NCBI GenBank assembly: GCA_030652255.1 | Contig: JAUSAZ010000177.1 | Span: forward strand, 62,001-126,000 | Source: Myxococcales bacterium | GTDB lineage: Bacteria; Myxococcota_A; Polyangia; Polyangiales; Ga0077539 | DNA: 64,000 nucleotides | Direction of reading: 5' to 3' | In this document: positions 8,819 through 19,425 of the stretch, piece after piece | Numbering within the stretch: the first letter of the stretch is position 1 | Layout: the number at the start of each line of letters is the position of its first letter | Translations under genes and position numbers: made by a program | Notes under the pieces: model-generated | Database searches by the model: none | Seen by the model: only the letters and a program-made list of their open reading frames with translations | What the model was told of the DNA's origin: nothing

Positions 8819-8847
8819 CATATACGCTTTGGCCCCGCGGGTGTTCA
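8819..8847 (-). promoter_or_regulatory. Candidate promoter of the TPR lipoprotein / OmpA unit
   Basis: On the minus strand TGAACA (8842-8847) and TATATG (8819-8824) are spaced by 17 bases, each matching four of six consensus positions. Transcription would start about 75 bases before the ATG at 8736. The AT-rich -10 stands out in this GC-rich sequence. Confidence 0.4.
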
Positions 8848-8853
8848 CGCCTC

Positions 8854-9549
8854 TCAGGTTTCCGATGGGTCGTCGTCACCCGAGTCGGGGTCCTCCGGGG
8901 CGGGCACCAGGGGCGACTTCTTCATCTCGTCACGGGCGCGCTGCACCATCGTGCGGAACACCCGTCGGAGCGACTCTCGCACCGCCGCGGGCTCTCCATT
9001 GAACACCAGCGCGTCGGCCACGGACTCCAGCGTCGACACGGCCTCCCGCCGCGGCTCCTTCCGGAGCTTGCCGTAGATCGACGGCTCCTTGGGGTGGAGC
9101 ACCAGGCGCTGCACCTTGAGCAGCCACGGGTTGCGCCACCAGAGGGTCTTGGCCTGCGACCACGAGCCGTCGAGCACCAGGAGCCCCTGGAGGTGGGGCG
9201 TCGGGCCGAGCGCGTTGCCGTTGCGGTCGAGGCGCAGCACCGGCGCCGTCTGCTCGTTGCGCTGGAGCTCCCGGGGGAGCGAGCCCGGGTAGAGCACCGC
9301 CCAGCGGAGGGCGTCGGCGTCGCCGTCGTCGAGCAGCCGGGCGAGCGAGGGCCAGGAGAGCCCGACGATCACCTCGACCTGGTTGGGGAGCATGGCCTGG
9401 AGCAGCGGCACGGTGCCCAGGTTGCGGTCGCGCTCCTGCGGGTGCTGGAGGACCACCACCCGCGTGCGGATGTTCATCGGGGTGATGAGGTCGCGGACGC
9501 GGGCCACGCTGAGGCTCTCGTCGGTCGGGTCGGTGGTCGGGGGTTTCAT
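8854..9549 (-). CDS. DTW-domain protein (tRNA acp3U transferase-like), atypical
   Basis: The 231-residue product matches the core of the DTW family (E. coli TapT/YfiP, eukaryotic DTWD1/2), which transfers 3-amino-3-carboxypropyl from SAM to a tRNA uridine. Visible features are TRVVVLQHPQE at 29-39, the naming motif as DGSW at 127-130, then a conserved LVLHPKEPSIYGKLRKEP stretch. Two features are odd. The usual DTW is DSW, and the N-terminal zinc-binding cysteine cluster of most members is missing altogether. A start at Met25 would fit the family core better. It is divergent from hflX. Confidence 0.75.
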   Translation of the reverse strand: MKPPTTDPTDESLSVARVRDLITPMNIRTRVVVLQHPQERDRNLGTVPLLQAMLPNQVEVIVGLSWPSLARLLDDGDADALRWAVLYPGSLPRELQRNEQTAPVLRLDRNGNALGPTPHLQGLLVLDGSWSQAKTLWWRNPWLLKVQRLVLHPKEPSIYGKLRKEPRREAVSTLESVADALVFNGEPAAVRESLRRVFRTMVQRARDEMKKSPLVPAPEDPDSGDDDPSET

Positions 9550-9612
9550 GGGGATCGTCGGCCTCTACCGGACCGCGGTATCCCCTGCAAGGTGCTAGGG
9601 TGCGCGCCCCTC

Positions 9613-11085
9613 ATGGAACAAGTCATCCAGCGCGAGCCCTCCGCCGCCGTCCTCGTCGCCATCCAGCTGCCCGGGGTCGACGACGCCGAGCACCGCTCTT
9701 CGGTCGAGGAGTTGGGTCGCCTCGTCGAGACCCTGGGCCACCGGGTGGTGGGCACGGTCTCCCAGCGGCGCTCGCACCTGGCCGCCGCCGGGGTGCTGGG
9801 CGAGGGCAAACTCCGGCTGCTCGCGCGCTACACCGACGGCACCGGGGTGGTCCCCTCCGGGGCGACGAAGAAGGTGCGCAAGATCGACGAGCGCGCCGAC
9901 GCCGAGGCGCTCGCCGACGCGGAGGCCGAGGCAGAGGCAGAGGGAGACGAGGCGGCCGGGGAGGACGAGGCAGGCGCCGAGGTCGAGGCCGTCGCGGAGG
10001 AGGATGACGAAGCCGACGTGGTGATCCCGGCGGAGAAGGCCGGCCTCGTGGTGGTCGACCACGAGCTGGGCCCGTCGCAGCTGCGCAACCTCGAGCGGGC
10101 CACCGGGGCGCAGGTGCTCGACCGCACGGCGGTGATCGTCGAGATCTTCCACCGGCACGCGAAGAGTCGCGAGGCGAAGCTCCAGGTGGAGATCGCGCGG
10201 CTCAACTACCTGGCGCCGCGGCTGCGGGAGACCGGCGCGGGCGGCGACCGGCAGCGGGGTGGCATCGGCGGCAAGGGGTCGGGCGAGAGCGCGGTGGAGC
10301 TCGACCGGCGGAAGATCCGCGACCGCATCGCCGAGCTGCGCGGCGAGCTGAAGGGCCTCGCGCGGGAGGGCGACGTGCGGCGCGCCCGGCGGCAGGAGCA
10401 GCTGCGCGTGGCGCTGGTGGGCTACACCAACGCGGGCAAGAGCTCGCTGATGCGCGCGCTCACCGGGAGCGAGGTGTACGTCGCCGACAAGCTCTTCGCG
10501 ACGCTCGACACGACGGTGCGCTCGCTCTCGCCGGAGAGCCGCCCGAAGGTGCTGGTGTCGGACACCGTCGGGTTCATCAAGAAGCTGCCGCATGACCTCG
10601 TGGCGAGCTTTCGCTCGACGCTCGACGAGGCGCGCGAGGCGACGCTGCTCCTGCACGTCGTCGACGCGAGCGACGCCGCGTGGCGCACGCAGTACGAGGT
10701 GACCCGCGAGGTGCTCGGGGAGATCGAAGCGGGCGCCGTGCCCGCGCTGCTGGTGCTCAACAAGCGCGACCGGCTCGACGCCGCCGCGCAGGCGGCCCTG
10801 GCCGCGGAGTTTCCCGATGGCGCGATGGTGTCGGCGCTCGACCGGGGCTCGGTGCTGGCGCTGCGCGAGCGGATCCTGGAGACGCTGGAGCTGGGGATGG
10901 TGGAGGACACCCTGCGGGTGCCCTTCGCGAAGGGAGCCGTGGTCGGCGAGGTACACCGCGAGTGCCGGGTGCTCGAGGAGACCTGGGGCGAAGACGGCGC
11001 GGAGTACCGGGTTCGCGCGCTGCCTGGGGCGCTCGCGCGAATCCGTGCGCTGTTGTCGTCGGGGAGCGGGGCGGAGCCGGCCTGA
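9613..11085 (+). CDS. hflX: GTPase HflX with an acidic insertion
   Basis: HflX is a ribosome-associated GTPase that splits stalled 70S ribosomes. The 490-residue product has the HflX N-terminal domain, the glycine-rich linker typical of the family (around 220-235), G1 GYTNAGKS at 270-277, G3 beginning DTVGF at 317, and G4 NKRD at 383. Residues 93-136 are an unusual insertion of almost only Asp, Glu and Ala, absent from standard HflX. The start is ATG 9613: there is no Shine-Dalgarno, but a TAGGGT hexamer lies 11 bases before it (9596-9601), suggesting a very short leader. The open frame upstream is the shadow of the DTW gene. Confidence 0.93.
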   Translation: MEQVIQREPSAAVLVAIQLPGVDDAEHRSSVEELGRLVETLGHRVVGTVSQRRSHLAAAGVLGEGKLRLLARYTDGTGVVPSGATKKVRKIDERADAEALADAEAEAEAEGDEAAGEDEAGAEVEAVAEEDDEADVVIPAEKAGLVVVDHELGPSQLRNLERATGAQVLDRTAVIVEIFHRHAKSREAKLQVEIARLNYLAPRLRETGAGGDRQRGGIGGKGSGESAVELDRRKIRDRIAELRGELKGLAREGDVRRARRQEQLRVALVGYTNAGKSSLMRALTGSEVYVADKLFATLDTTVRSLSPESRPKVLVSDTVGFIKKLPHDLVASFRSTLDEAREATLLLHVVDASDAAWRTQYEVTREVLGEIEAGAVPALLVLNKRDRLDAAAQAALAAEFPDGAMVSALDRGSVLALRERILETLELGMVEDTLRVPFAKGAVVGEVHRECRVLEETWGEDGAEYRVRALPGALARIRALLSSGSGAEPA

Positions 11086-11110
11086 GCCGAAGGGGGGGGG
11101 CGGGAGCGGA

Positions 11111-11479
11111 TCAGGCCGCGCGGGACGGCTTCTTCGCCTTGGACGCGTCGACGCGCGCCGGACGGGGGCCGGTGACGGCGTCCTCGTCGGAGTCCATGGC
11201 GTGGTTGCCGACGCCGAGCTCACCGCGCTCCTCGAGCACGTGGAGCGAGTAGTCGATCTTGGCGCGCTGCGCCTTCTTGGCCTCGTTGTAGGCGGATGAC
11301 AGGTCCTTCATGAGCTCCCGGGCGCCGGTGAGCTTCTCGTCGGCCTTCATCTCCTGCTGCACCCAGCGCAGCGACGTCTCGGCGCGGATGATCTCCGCGC
11401 GAAGCTGGTCCCCGTTCATGCCCGCCGCGTCCTCGGCGTAGCCAACCGGCAGCTTTGCGATGATCTTCTTGATGTCCAA
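11111..11479 (-). CDS. Small coiled-coil hypothetical protein
   Basis: The 122-residue product starts at TTG 11479, five bases after a perfect AGGAGG; no ATG is better placed. Residues 28-90 are highly charged heptad-like helix (MNGDQLRAEIIRAE, later NEAKKAQRAKIDYSLHVLEE), and the tail is basic and Ala/Lys-rich. No signal peptide, no recognised family. It is convergent with hflX and divergent from hrpB. The good ribosome site and the helical composition support it as a real gene. Confidence 0.65.
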   Translation of the reverse strand: MDIKKIIAKLPVGYAEDAAGMNGDQLRAEIIRAETSLRWVQQEMKADEKLTGARELMKDLSSAYNEAKKAQRAKIDYSLHVLEERGELGVGNHAMDSDEDAVTGPRPARVDASKAKKPSRAA

Positions 11480-11553
11480 TGCGACCTCCTGTGGGCGCAA
11501 CCTACTCGCCGGGGCAGCGCCGTCACGATTTCGGCACGAACCCGCGCCGCGCG

Positions 11554-11582
11554 CTGACGCAAAGGCGCCCGGGAGGTATAGG
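11554..11582 (+). promoter_or_regulatory. Promoter of hrpB, leaderless type
   Basis: CTGACG (11554-11559) and TATAGG (11577-11582) are 17 bases apart. The hexamer ends 8 bases before the GTG at 11591, so the transcript would begin at or within two bases of the start codon. No Shine-Dalgarno is present. Confidence 0.5.
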
Positions 11583-11590
11583 TCGCGGCG

Positions 11591-14194
<2,604 letters not shown>

Positions 14195-14216
14195 ACGTGA
14201 TGGAGGGAGGTCGTCG

Positions 14217-14843
14217 GTGCTGACGCGAACGCTGTTGATGGTGCGGCATGGGGAGTCCGAGGGAAACGCGGCGCGGATGTTCACGGGGCACGGCGCGTCG
14301 CCGCTGACCGCCCTCGGCGCCCGGCAGGCCGAGGCGGTGGCGGGCGCCCTCGTGGGCCTCGCGCCGACGGCCATCTACAGCAGCGACCTGCCGCGCGCGC
14401 TGGCGACCGCGGCGCCGCTCGCGGCCCGCGCCGGCGTGGTGGTGCACGCCGATCACCGGCTGCGCGAGCGCGACATGGGCACCTTCGTCGGCGTGCCCTT
14501 CAAGGTGCTCGAAGCCGAGCAGCCCGAGGCGTGGCGGGCGCTGCTCACGCGCGACCCGGAGTTCACCCCCCCGGAGGGCGAGTCGCACCTGCAGTGCGCC
14601 GCGCGGATGAGCGCCGCGCTCGACGAGATCCTGGCGCGCCACGCGACCGGTACGGTGGTGGTGTTCAGCCACGGGGTGGTGATGCACCACGCGCTGCGGC
14701 ACCTGCTCGGGGCGAGCACCCCGGGGCTCATCCTCGCGACGGAGAACTGCGGCGTGCACCGGCTGGAGTGGCGGGAGTTCGGGGTGCTGCGGGTGGCCGC
14801 GCTCAATGACACGAGCCACCTCGACGGTCTTCGGAGCTCGTGA
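14217..14843 (+). CDS. Histidine phosphatase family protein (phosphoglycerate-mutase-like)
   Basis: The 208-residue protein has the catalytic RHGE motif at residues 10-13, an acid/base region LRERDMGTF at about 82-90, and the second catalytic histidine in VVFSHGVVMHH near 145. These define the branched histidine phosphatase superfamily, which includes cofactor-dependent phosphoglycerate mutases and broad phosphatases. Its size and sequence fit small phosphatases such as CobC/GpmB-like enzymes better than true mutases; the substrate cannot be deduced. GTG 14217 follows a good GGGAGG. It lies 22 bases after hrpB and is probably co-transcribed. Confidence 0.88.
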   Translation: MLTRTLLMVRHGESEGNAARMFTGHGASPLTALGARQAEAVAGALVGLAPTAIYSSDLPRALATAAPLAARAGVVVHADHRLRERDMGTFVGVPFKVLEAEQPEAWRALLTRDPEFTPPEGESHLQCAARMSAALDEILARHATGTVVVFSHGVVMHHALRHLLGASTPGLILATENCGVHRLEWREFGVLRVAALNDTSHLDGLRSS

Positions 14844-14874
14844 AAACGCGCGATTCACGCTAATAAGCGGCGCC

Positions 14875-16065
14875 ATGCGTAGCAGCGTGGTGGTGTCGAT
14901 GGGGCTCGTGGCGGCGCTGGCTGGCTGTGGCGAGGTGGTCTCGTATCGCCCCGCAGCGGACGCCGCTCTGGCGCAGCCCGACGCAGGCGCGCCCGTCGAC
15001 CGGGCCGCGGTCGTCGAAGAGGACGTCGAGGCGCCCGTCGACGTGGTCCCGGGCGAGGTCGACGCGGGCGTGGTCCCGGCCGTCGACGCGGGCGAGGCGA
15101 TCGACGCGGGCGAGGCGCCTGCGGACGTTCCCTCCGCGGACGTCGCGGCCCCGCCCTTCGACGCGGGCGGCCGCGACCTCTCCGAGCGCGGCCCCTACGT
15201 GGTCGGCACCTGGATGGGCCCGATCGCGGGCACGGCGACGATGGCGCGCGCGCTCTACCCCACCGCGAGCGACACGCGGCTGCCCCTGGTGATCTTCGCG
15301 CACGGCTTCCAGCTGGGCGTGGGCAACTACGACGGGCTGCTCTCCCACATCGCCTCGTGGGGCTACGTGGTGGTCTCCATCGACTACCCGGGCTCGCTGC
15401 TGTCGGTCGACCACCGCAACGTGCCCCGCGCGATGATCGCGGCGCGCACCTCGCTCGCGCAGGGCGTGGCGGGCTTCCCCGCGAGCAGCATCATCGACGC
15501 CAACCGCACCATCGTCATGGGGCACTCCCTCGGCGGCAAGGGCGCGATCATGGCGGTGATCGACGAGCCCGCCTTCATCGCCGCGATGGCGCTCGACCCG
15601 GTGGACGACAACCCGTCGCCCATCGGCGGCGTCACCGAGGCGACGCCCTCCATCGCGCCCGAGCGCATGGGGCGGCTCACCCGTCCCCTCGCGCTCTTCG
15701 GCGCCACCCAGTCGCGCTGCCAGGTGCTCGGCCAGTCGTGCGCCCCGGAGGGGAGCAACTACCTCCGCTTCGCAGCCGCCGCGCCGGCCGGGGCGCGCGT
15801 CGGGCTCTACCCCCTCAGCAACTTCGGCCACAACGACTTCGTCGACACGGCATGCGGGTTCCAGTGCAACGTGTGCACGCGCGGCGCGGCGCCGCTCGAC
15901 TCGCGCACGCGGGCGCTGCGCTTCCTGTCGGTGGCCTTCCTGGAGCGGTATGCGCGAGGGGAGGAGGCGCTGCAGCCCTACGTGGCGGGCGCCGGGAGGG
16001 ACGCGTTCGTGAGCAGCGGGGCGCTGTGGGACGGGCGCACGGCGACGTTGCCGCGCTGCCCGTAG
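14875..16065 (+). CDS. Alpha/beta-hydrolase lipoprotein (chlorophyllase/PAF-acetylhydrolase-like)
   Basis: The 396-residue precursor has a lipobox (LAGC) and then a 90-residue linker of Asp-Ala-Gly and Val-Asp words, a common surface-exposure spacer in myxobacterial lipoproteins. The hydrolase domain starts near residue 105. It has the oxyanion stretch LPLVIFAHGFQLG and the nucleophile elbow GHSLGG with Ser218 at its centre; a distal FGHNDF histidine probably completes the triad. The family covers dienelactone-hydrolase-like esterases and lipases; the substrate is unknown. Start ATG 14875 is preceded by TAATAA (14861-14866) with an 8-base gap and no ribosome site, as for several genes here. 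Confidence 0.82.
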   Translation: MRSSVVVSMGLVAALAGCGEVVSYRPAADAALAQPDAGAPVDRAAVVEEDVEAPVDVVPGEVDAGVVPAVDAGEAIDAGEAPADVPSADVAAPPFDAGGRDLSERGPYVVGTWMGPIAGTATMARALYPTASDTRLPLVIFAHGFQLGVGNYDGLLSHIASWGYVVVSIDYPGSLLSVDHRNVPRAMIAARTSLAQGVAGFPASSIIDANRTIVMGHSLGGKGAIMAVIDEPAFIAAMALDPVDDNPSPIGGVTEATPSIAPERMGRLTRPLALFGATQSRCQVLGQSCAPEGSNYLRFAAAAPAGARVGLYPLSNFGHNDFVDTACGFQCNVCTRGAAPLDSRTRALRFLSVAFLERYARGEEALQPYVAGAGRDAFVSSGALWDGRTATLPRCP

Positions 16066-16078
16066 GCCCCGCGGGCGC

Positions 16079-16561
16079 TCAGGTGCCCATCGAGCGCACG
16101 TTGGCGGCGACGGTGACGCCCGGGTTGACGGTGATCTCGCCGCTGGCGACCGTGACCTGGAAGTGGGGGAGGGGGCTGGCCGCGGGCCCGCGCACGACGC
16201 CGCCGTCGCCGTCGAAGCGGGAGAAGTGGAGCGAGCACTCGGTCGCGCCGGTCATGCTGACCGCCGTGCAGCCGGTGGGCGCCGTGCACGCGGCGGACTC
16301 ACGGAAGGCAAGCGCGGTGCTCTCGTGGGTGCACGTGGCGCTGTAGGCGAAGTAGCCCATCGCGTCGCGCCCGACGATGACACGCTGGCTGCCGTAGAGC
16401 TTCCACACGCCCATGGGGTGATCGGCCACGCGCCCGGCGCTGAAGGGCGCCACCGACGCCTCGTCGCCGCCGCAGCCCGCGGTCGCGCCCGCCGCGACGC
16501 CCGCAGCACCGACCACGCACAGGAAGGTTCGCCGCTCCATCGCACGCTTCTCATCGCTCAT
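16079..16561 (-). CDS. Tat-exported Rieske [2Fe-2S] protein
   Basis: The 160-residue product begins with a twin-arginine signal (ERRTFLC) followed by GATAGC, so it is probably Tat-exported and possibly lipidated. The Rieske ligands are CTH at 77-79 and CSLH at 109-112. The region between them is about 30 residues and carries two extra cysteines (ACTAPTGC), longer than usual. After the second box comes GPAASPLPHFQV, the usual proline-containing loop. Such small Rieske proteins act in periplasmic electron transfer; the partner is not nearby. ATG 16561 has GGAGG upstream. Open frame before it is rejected. Confidence 0.85.
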   Translation of the reverse strand: MSDEKRAMERRTFLCVVGAAGVAAGATAGCGGDEASVAPFSAGRVADHPMGVWKLYGSQRVIVGRDAMGYFAYSATCTHESTALAFRESAACTAPTGCTAVSMTGATECSLHFSRFDGDGGVVRGPAASPLPHFQVTVASGEITVNPGVTVAANVRSMGT

Positions 16562-16782
16562 TCGAAAGGTCCTCCGTCGGTCATGCAGGGGAGCGCGCGG
16601 CACTGGGGTGTTCACCTGCGCGCTTCGGGCCGTCACCCTACCATCGCCCCTCGCCGCGGCGCCCGCGGAACTTCCTCCTCCGCCGCTGCGGATCAGCTTG
16701 CGCCGTTGCGCTGCGCTGGTGTTCGATGCCGCGAGATGCGCGGTTGCCCGGAGGGCGAGCGCCGCGCGAGGAGACTGTGACG

Positions 16783-17874
16783 ATGCGTTTTCATAAGATG
16801 GGTCTTGGCCTGCTGGTGCTAGCCACGAGCTGCACCGTACTCAACCGCGGCGGCCTCGGGAGCATGGGCGCGGCGTGCAGCGGCGACCTCGGCGGCACCG
16901 CGGGCGCCCAGAAGGTCGAGGCCTTCATCGGCGCGGCCAGCAGCTTCGCGGTCGCCTCGACCGAGCTCCAGGCGGGGCTGCTCAACGCGTGTCGGCAGAT
17001 CGGCCACGAGCTCGCGATCCCCGACAGCGAGCTCGGCGCGGGCGACAGCCCCGACGCCCTGCGCGCCGCGTGCACCCGCGTCTCCAACCAGCTGCGCGCC
17101 GACCTCGCGGAGATCCGCGGGGCGGCCGGGGTGCGGGTCGAGGTCATCGCGGTGCCCCCGCGCTGCGAGGTGAGCGTCGACGCCTACGGGCGCTGCGCGG
17201 GCGAGTGCGACGCGTCGTACACCCCCGGCTCGGCGCAGGTCACCTGCGAGGGCGGCGAGCTGCGCGGCGGCTGCTCGGCGCAGTGCACCGGCCGGTGCGC
17301 GGTCGACGTGAGCGGCGCGTGCGACGGCGTCTGCGAGGGCACCTGCGCGGGCACCTCCACCTCGGGCGGCGCGTGCAACGGAACCTGCCAGGGCCGCTGC
17401 GTGGCGCGCGCCTCGGGCACCTGCGGCGGCGAGTGCCGCGGCGACTGCTCGGTGGCCTTCACGGCGCCGAGCTGCACCGGCCGCGTGACGCCGCCGCGGG
17501 TCAGCGCCGACTGCCGCGCCGCCTGCGACGCCCGGGTGAGCGCCCAGGCGAGCTGCTCCCCCGGCCGCGCCGAGCTCACCATCACCGGCAACGTCGGCAC
17601 CAACCTCCAGGAGAAGGTCACCCGGGTGCAGACCGCCCTGCGCGGCGGGTTCTCGCAGGTGCTGCTGCTCCGCTCGCGCCTCGAGCGCGCGGCCTCCTCG
17701 GGCGCCGCGGTGGTGAGCTCGGCCCGCGAGCTCCCCAACGCCATCGGCGCCGTCGGGGCGCAGGTGACGGCCTGCGCGGGCGTCGCGGCCACCGGGCTCG
17801 TGAGCGCGGTCGCGAGCGTCAACGTGTCCGTGAGCGTCTCGGTGCAGGTCTCCGGCTCCGTCTCCGCGAACTGA
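16783..17874 (+). CDS. Cysteine-rich lipoprotein with tandem Cys-Gly repeats
   Basis: The 363-residue protein has a lipoprotein signal (LATSC) and an Ala-rich helical first third. Residues 127-265 hold about two dozen cysteines in short repeats of the type GxCxGxC (GACDGVCEGTCAG, GACNGTCQGRC, GTCGGECRGDC). The last third returns to Ala/Val/Ser-rich helix and ends in a Val-Ser alternating tail (SVNVSVSVSVQVSG). Start ATG 16783 has GAGGAG upstream. Location is likely the outer surface or outer membrane. Whether the cysteines make disulfides or bind metal cannot be told; no known family is recognised. Confidence 0.75.
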   Translation: MRFHKMGLGLLVLATSCTVLNRGGLGSMGAACSGDLGGTAGAQKVEAFIGAASSFAVASTELQAGLLNACRQIGHELAIPDSELGAGDSPDALRAACTRVSNQLRADLAEIRGAAGVRVEVIAVPPRCEVSVDAYGRCAGECDASYTPGSAQVTCEGGELRGGCSAQCTGRCAVDVSGACDGVCEGTCAGTSTSGGACNGTCQGRCVARASGTCGGECRGDCSVAFTAPSCTGRVTPPRVSADCRAACDARVSAQASCSPGRAELTITGNVGTNLQEKVTRVQTALRGGFSQVLLLRSRLERAASSGAAVVSSARELPNAIGAVGAQVTACAGVAATGLVSAVASVNVSVSVSVQVSGSVSAN

Positions 17875-17887
17875 CCTCCCCCCCCCT

Positions 17888-18649
17888 TCAGCGCGCGAAG
17901 GTGCCCACGGCCTGGTCTTCGGCCGAGCCCACGGGCGTCACGTCGAGCGCGTACTCCCCTTCCTCCACCCGATCGTCCGCCGCCACGGTGACCGTCACCG
18001 TGTCGGCGTCGCCCGGCACTCGCGCGCGCGGAAAGGCGCTCGCAGGGATGACGAAGCGCCCGCGCCCGCGCGGCACCACGCAGGTGAGCAGCCAGCCCGT
18101 CTGCGCGGCGTCGGCGGGACCGCGCGAGACGGTGACCACCAGCGCCACGTGGGAGCTGTTGCCGCCCCGCCAGGTGACCGGGAGTCCTTCGCCCGCCCGC
18201 AGCGCGAAGCCCGCGTCGGGCTTGACGCGCTGGATCGCCCGCGGGATGCGCGCCGGGCTGTGGAAGCGGTGCCCGGGGATGGCGCTGCTGCCCACGAGGT
18301 TGCCCGCGACGCGGGTGCCGGGCTCGAGCGCGGTGCGAACCGCGGCGTGGTAGCGCCCGTCGGCCGAGCGGTCGACGTGACCGATCTGGTCGCCGCCGAC
18401 CACCCAGAGCTGGACCTGGCCGCCGTCGAGCATCGGGGGCTCGCGGCCGCCGGCGAGGGCGACGCCGAGGCACTGCGCGTCGCGGTAGAGCAGGTCGCGG
18501 TCGGCGTAGAGGGTGGCGCCGAGCACCGCGAAGGACGGCCCGGGCGAGAGCCCGAGCAGGTAGCGGGGCGCGAGCGCGGGCCCGCCTGGGCGGCGACACG
18601 CGACGGCGCAGAGGGCGACGGCGAGGAGCGAGGCGCGGGGTGACGGCAC
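17888..18649 (-). CDS. Hypothetical lipoprotein
   Basis: The 253-residue product has a lipoprotein signal with AVACRR as the probable lipobox. The mature sequence is beta-rich without a recognisable motif; the last 60 residues (DTVTVTVAADDRVEEGEYALDV) resemble one strand-rich Ig-like or Calx-beta-like unit. The start is GTG 18649. It is convergent with the Cys-rich lipoprotein gene, 13 bases away, and divergent from a small lipoprotein gene. Confidence 0.65.
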   Translation of the reverse strand: MPSPRASLLAVALCAVACRRPGGPALAPRYLLGLSPGPSFAVLGATLYADRDLLYRDAQCLGVALAGGREPPMLDGGQVQLWVVGGDQIGHVDRSADGRYHAAVRTALEPGTRVAGNLVGSSAIPGHRFHSPARIPRAIQRVKPDAGFALRAGEGLPVTWRGGNSSHVALVVTVSRGPADAAQTGWLLTCVVPRGRGRFVIPASAFPRARVPGDADTVTVTVAADDRVEEGEYALDVTPVGSAEDQAVGTFAR

Positions 18650-18731
18650 GGCTCCGTGGATGCACGCTGTGGCGTGCGCTCGTCAACGGCGCGCGGCGGC
18701 GCCGAGGGCGCGGGACGGAGATTACCTGAGC

Positions 18732-18953
18732 ATGTATGGACTTCGCGGGTGGGCCCTGGCGGCGGCGGTGGCGGTGGGGGGCTGCGCGTCGCCGGGGCCG
18801 GAGGACTACGACGCCGGGTACCCGGACGCGGCGCGGCTGGTGTGCTTCCCCTCGTGCCGGCTGGGCGAGACGTGCACGGCGGCCAACCGCTGCGTGCCCA
18901 CGGTGAGCCCCTTTCGCGACGCCGGCCCCGTGACCGACCGGGGCCGGGACTGA
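18732..18953 (+). CDS. Small lipoprotein with four-cysteine tail
   Basis: The 73-residue precursor reads MYGLRGWALAAAVAVGGCAS, a clean lipoprotein signal, then an acidic Asp/Tyr linker. A compact LVCFPSCRLGETCTAANRCVP follows, a small disulfide-knot-like arrangement seen in many myxobacterial surface lipoproteins. Function is unknown. It is 21 bases before the prepilin-like gene and may be co-transcribed with it. Confidence 0.6.
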   Translation: MYGLRGWALAAAVAVGGCASPGPEDYDAGYPDAARLVCFPSCRLGETCTAANRCVPTVSPFRDAGPVTDRGRD

Positions 18954-18974
18954 GAAGTGGTAGCTTCGGCGCCG

Positions 18975-19391
18975 ATGCGAGCGGTGAGGCGGCGATCGCT
19001 GCGGACGGATGAGCGGGGACTCTCGACGGTCGAGTACGTGATCGTGCTGCTGGTGGTCGGCCTGGTAGGCATCGCGGCCTGGCGGGGCCTCGGGTCGCAG
19101 ACGGCGTCGCGCACCCTGGAGGCGCGGCAGGAGGTGGGCGCGCTCGGGGAGAGCGTCGATGGTCCCGCCGCGTCGCACGCCGGGGGCGGCGCCCGCTCTG
19201 GGGGTAGGACACGGAGCCGGGTCGAGGATGCGACCGCCGAGGAGACGCCGCCGCCGAGCGCCCAGGAAGAGCTCTTCGGCCCGGTGCTGCTCCTGGGCGG
19301 CGCCGCGGTGCTGGTGCTCGCCCTCGTCGCCCGGCGGATGCTGCGCAAGGGGGGTGGCGGCGGTCAGGGTGGCGGCGGTGCCGCGGCCTGA
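18975..19391 (+). CDS. Flp-like type IVb prepilin with a second membrane segment
   Basis: From ATG 18975 the 138-residue product reads RTDERG|LSTVEY, a prepilin peptidase site with Gly15 at -1, Glu at +5 and Tyr at +6, followed by a hydrophobic segment VIVLLVVGLVGIAAW. This is the signature of Flp/Tad-type pilins. Unusually, a polar Ala/Gly/Arg linker is followed by a second membrane helix, LFGPVLLLGGAAVLVLALVA, then RRMLRK and a glycine run. Ordinary Flp pilins end soon after the first helix. A TAGCTT hexamer (18961-18966) ends 8 bases before the ATG. No Tad secretion genes are in the window. It may be a minor pilin or a membrane-anchored pseudopilin. Confidence 0.7.
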   Translation: MRAVRRRSLRTDERGLSTVEYVIVLLVVGLVGIAAWRGLGSQTASRTLEARQEVGALGESVDGPAASHAGGGARSGGRTRSRVEDATAEETPPPSAQEELFGPVLLLGGAAVLVLALVARRMLRKGGGGGQGGGGAAA

Positions 19392-19417
19392 CAGGTTGCT
19401 CAAGACGTTGATAGAGT
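19388..19417 (+). promoter_or_regulatory. Promoter of the vWA lipoprotein gene, leaderless type
   Basis: CTGACA (19388-19393) matches five of six -35 bases, and TAGAGT (19412-19417) lies 18 bases on. The -10 ends 8 bases before GTG 19426, so the message would begin next to the start codon. The -35 overlaps the stop codon of the prepilin gene. Confidence 0.55.
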
Positions 19418-19425
19418 CGGCGGCT

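Noticed and set aside
7342..9612. In-frame extension upstream of hflX
   Set aside because: It covers the OmpA-family, TPR lipoprotein and DTW genes on the opposite strand; HflX homology starts at the ATG 9613.
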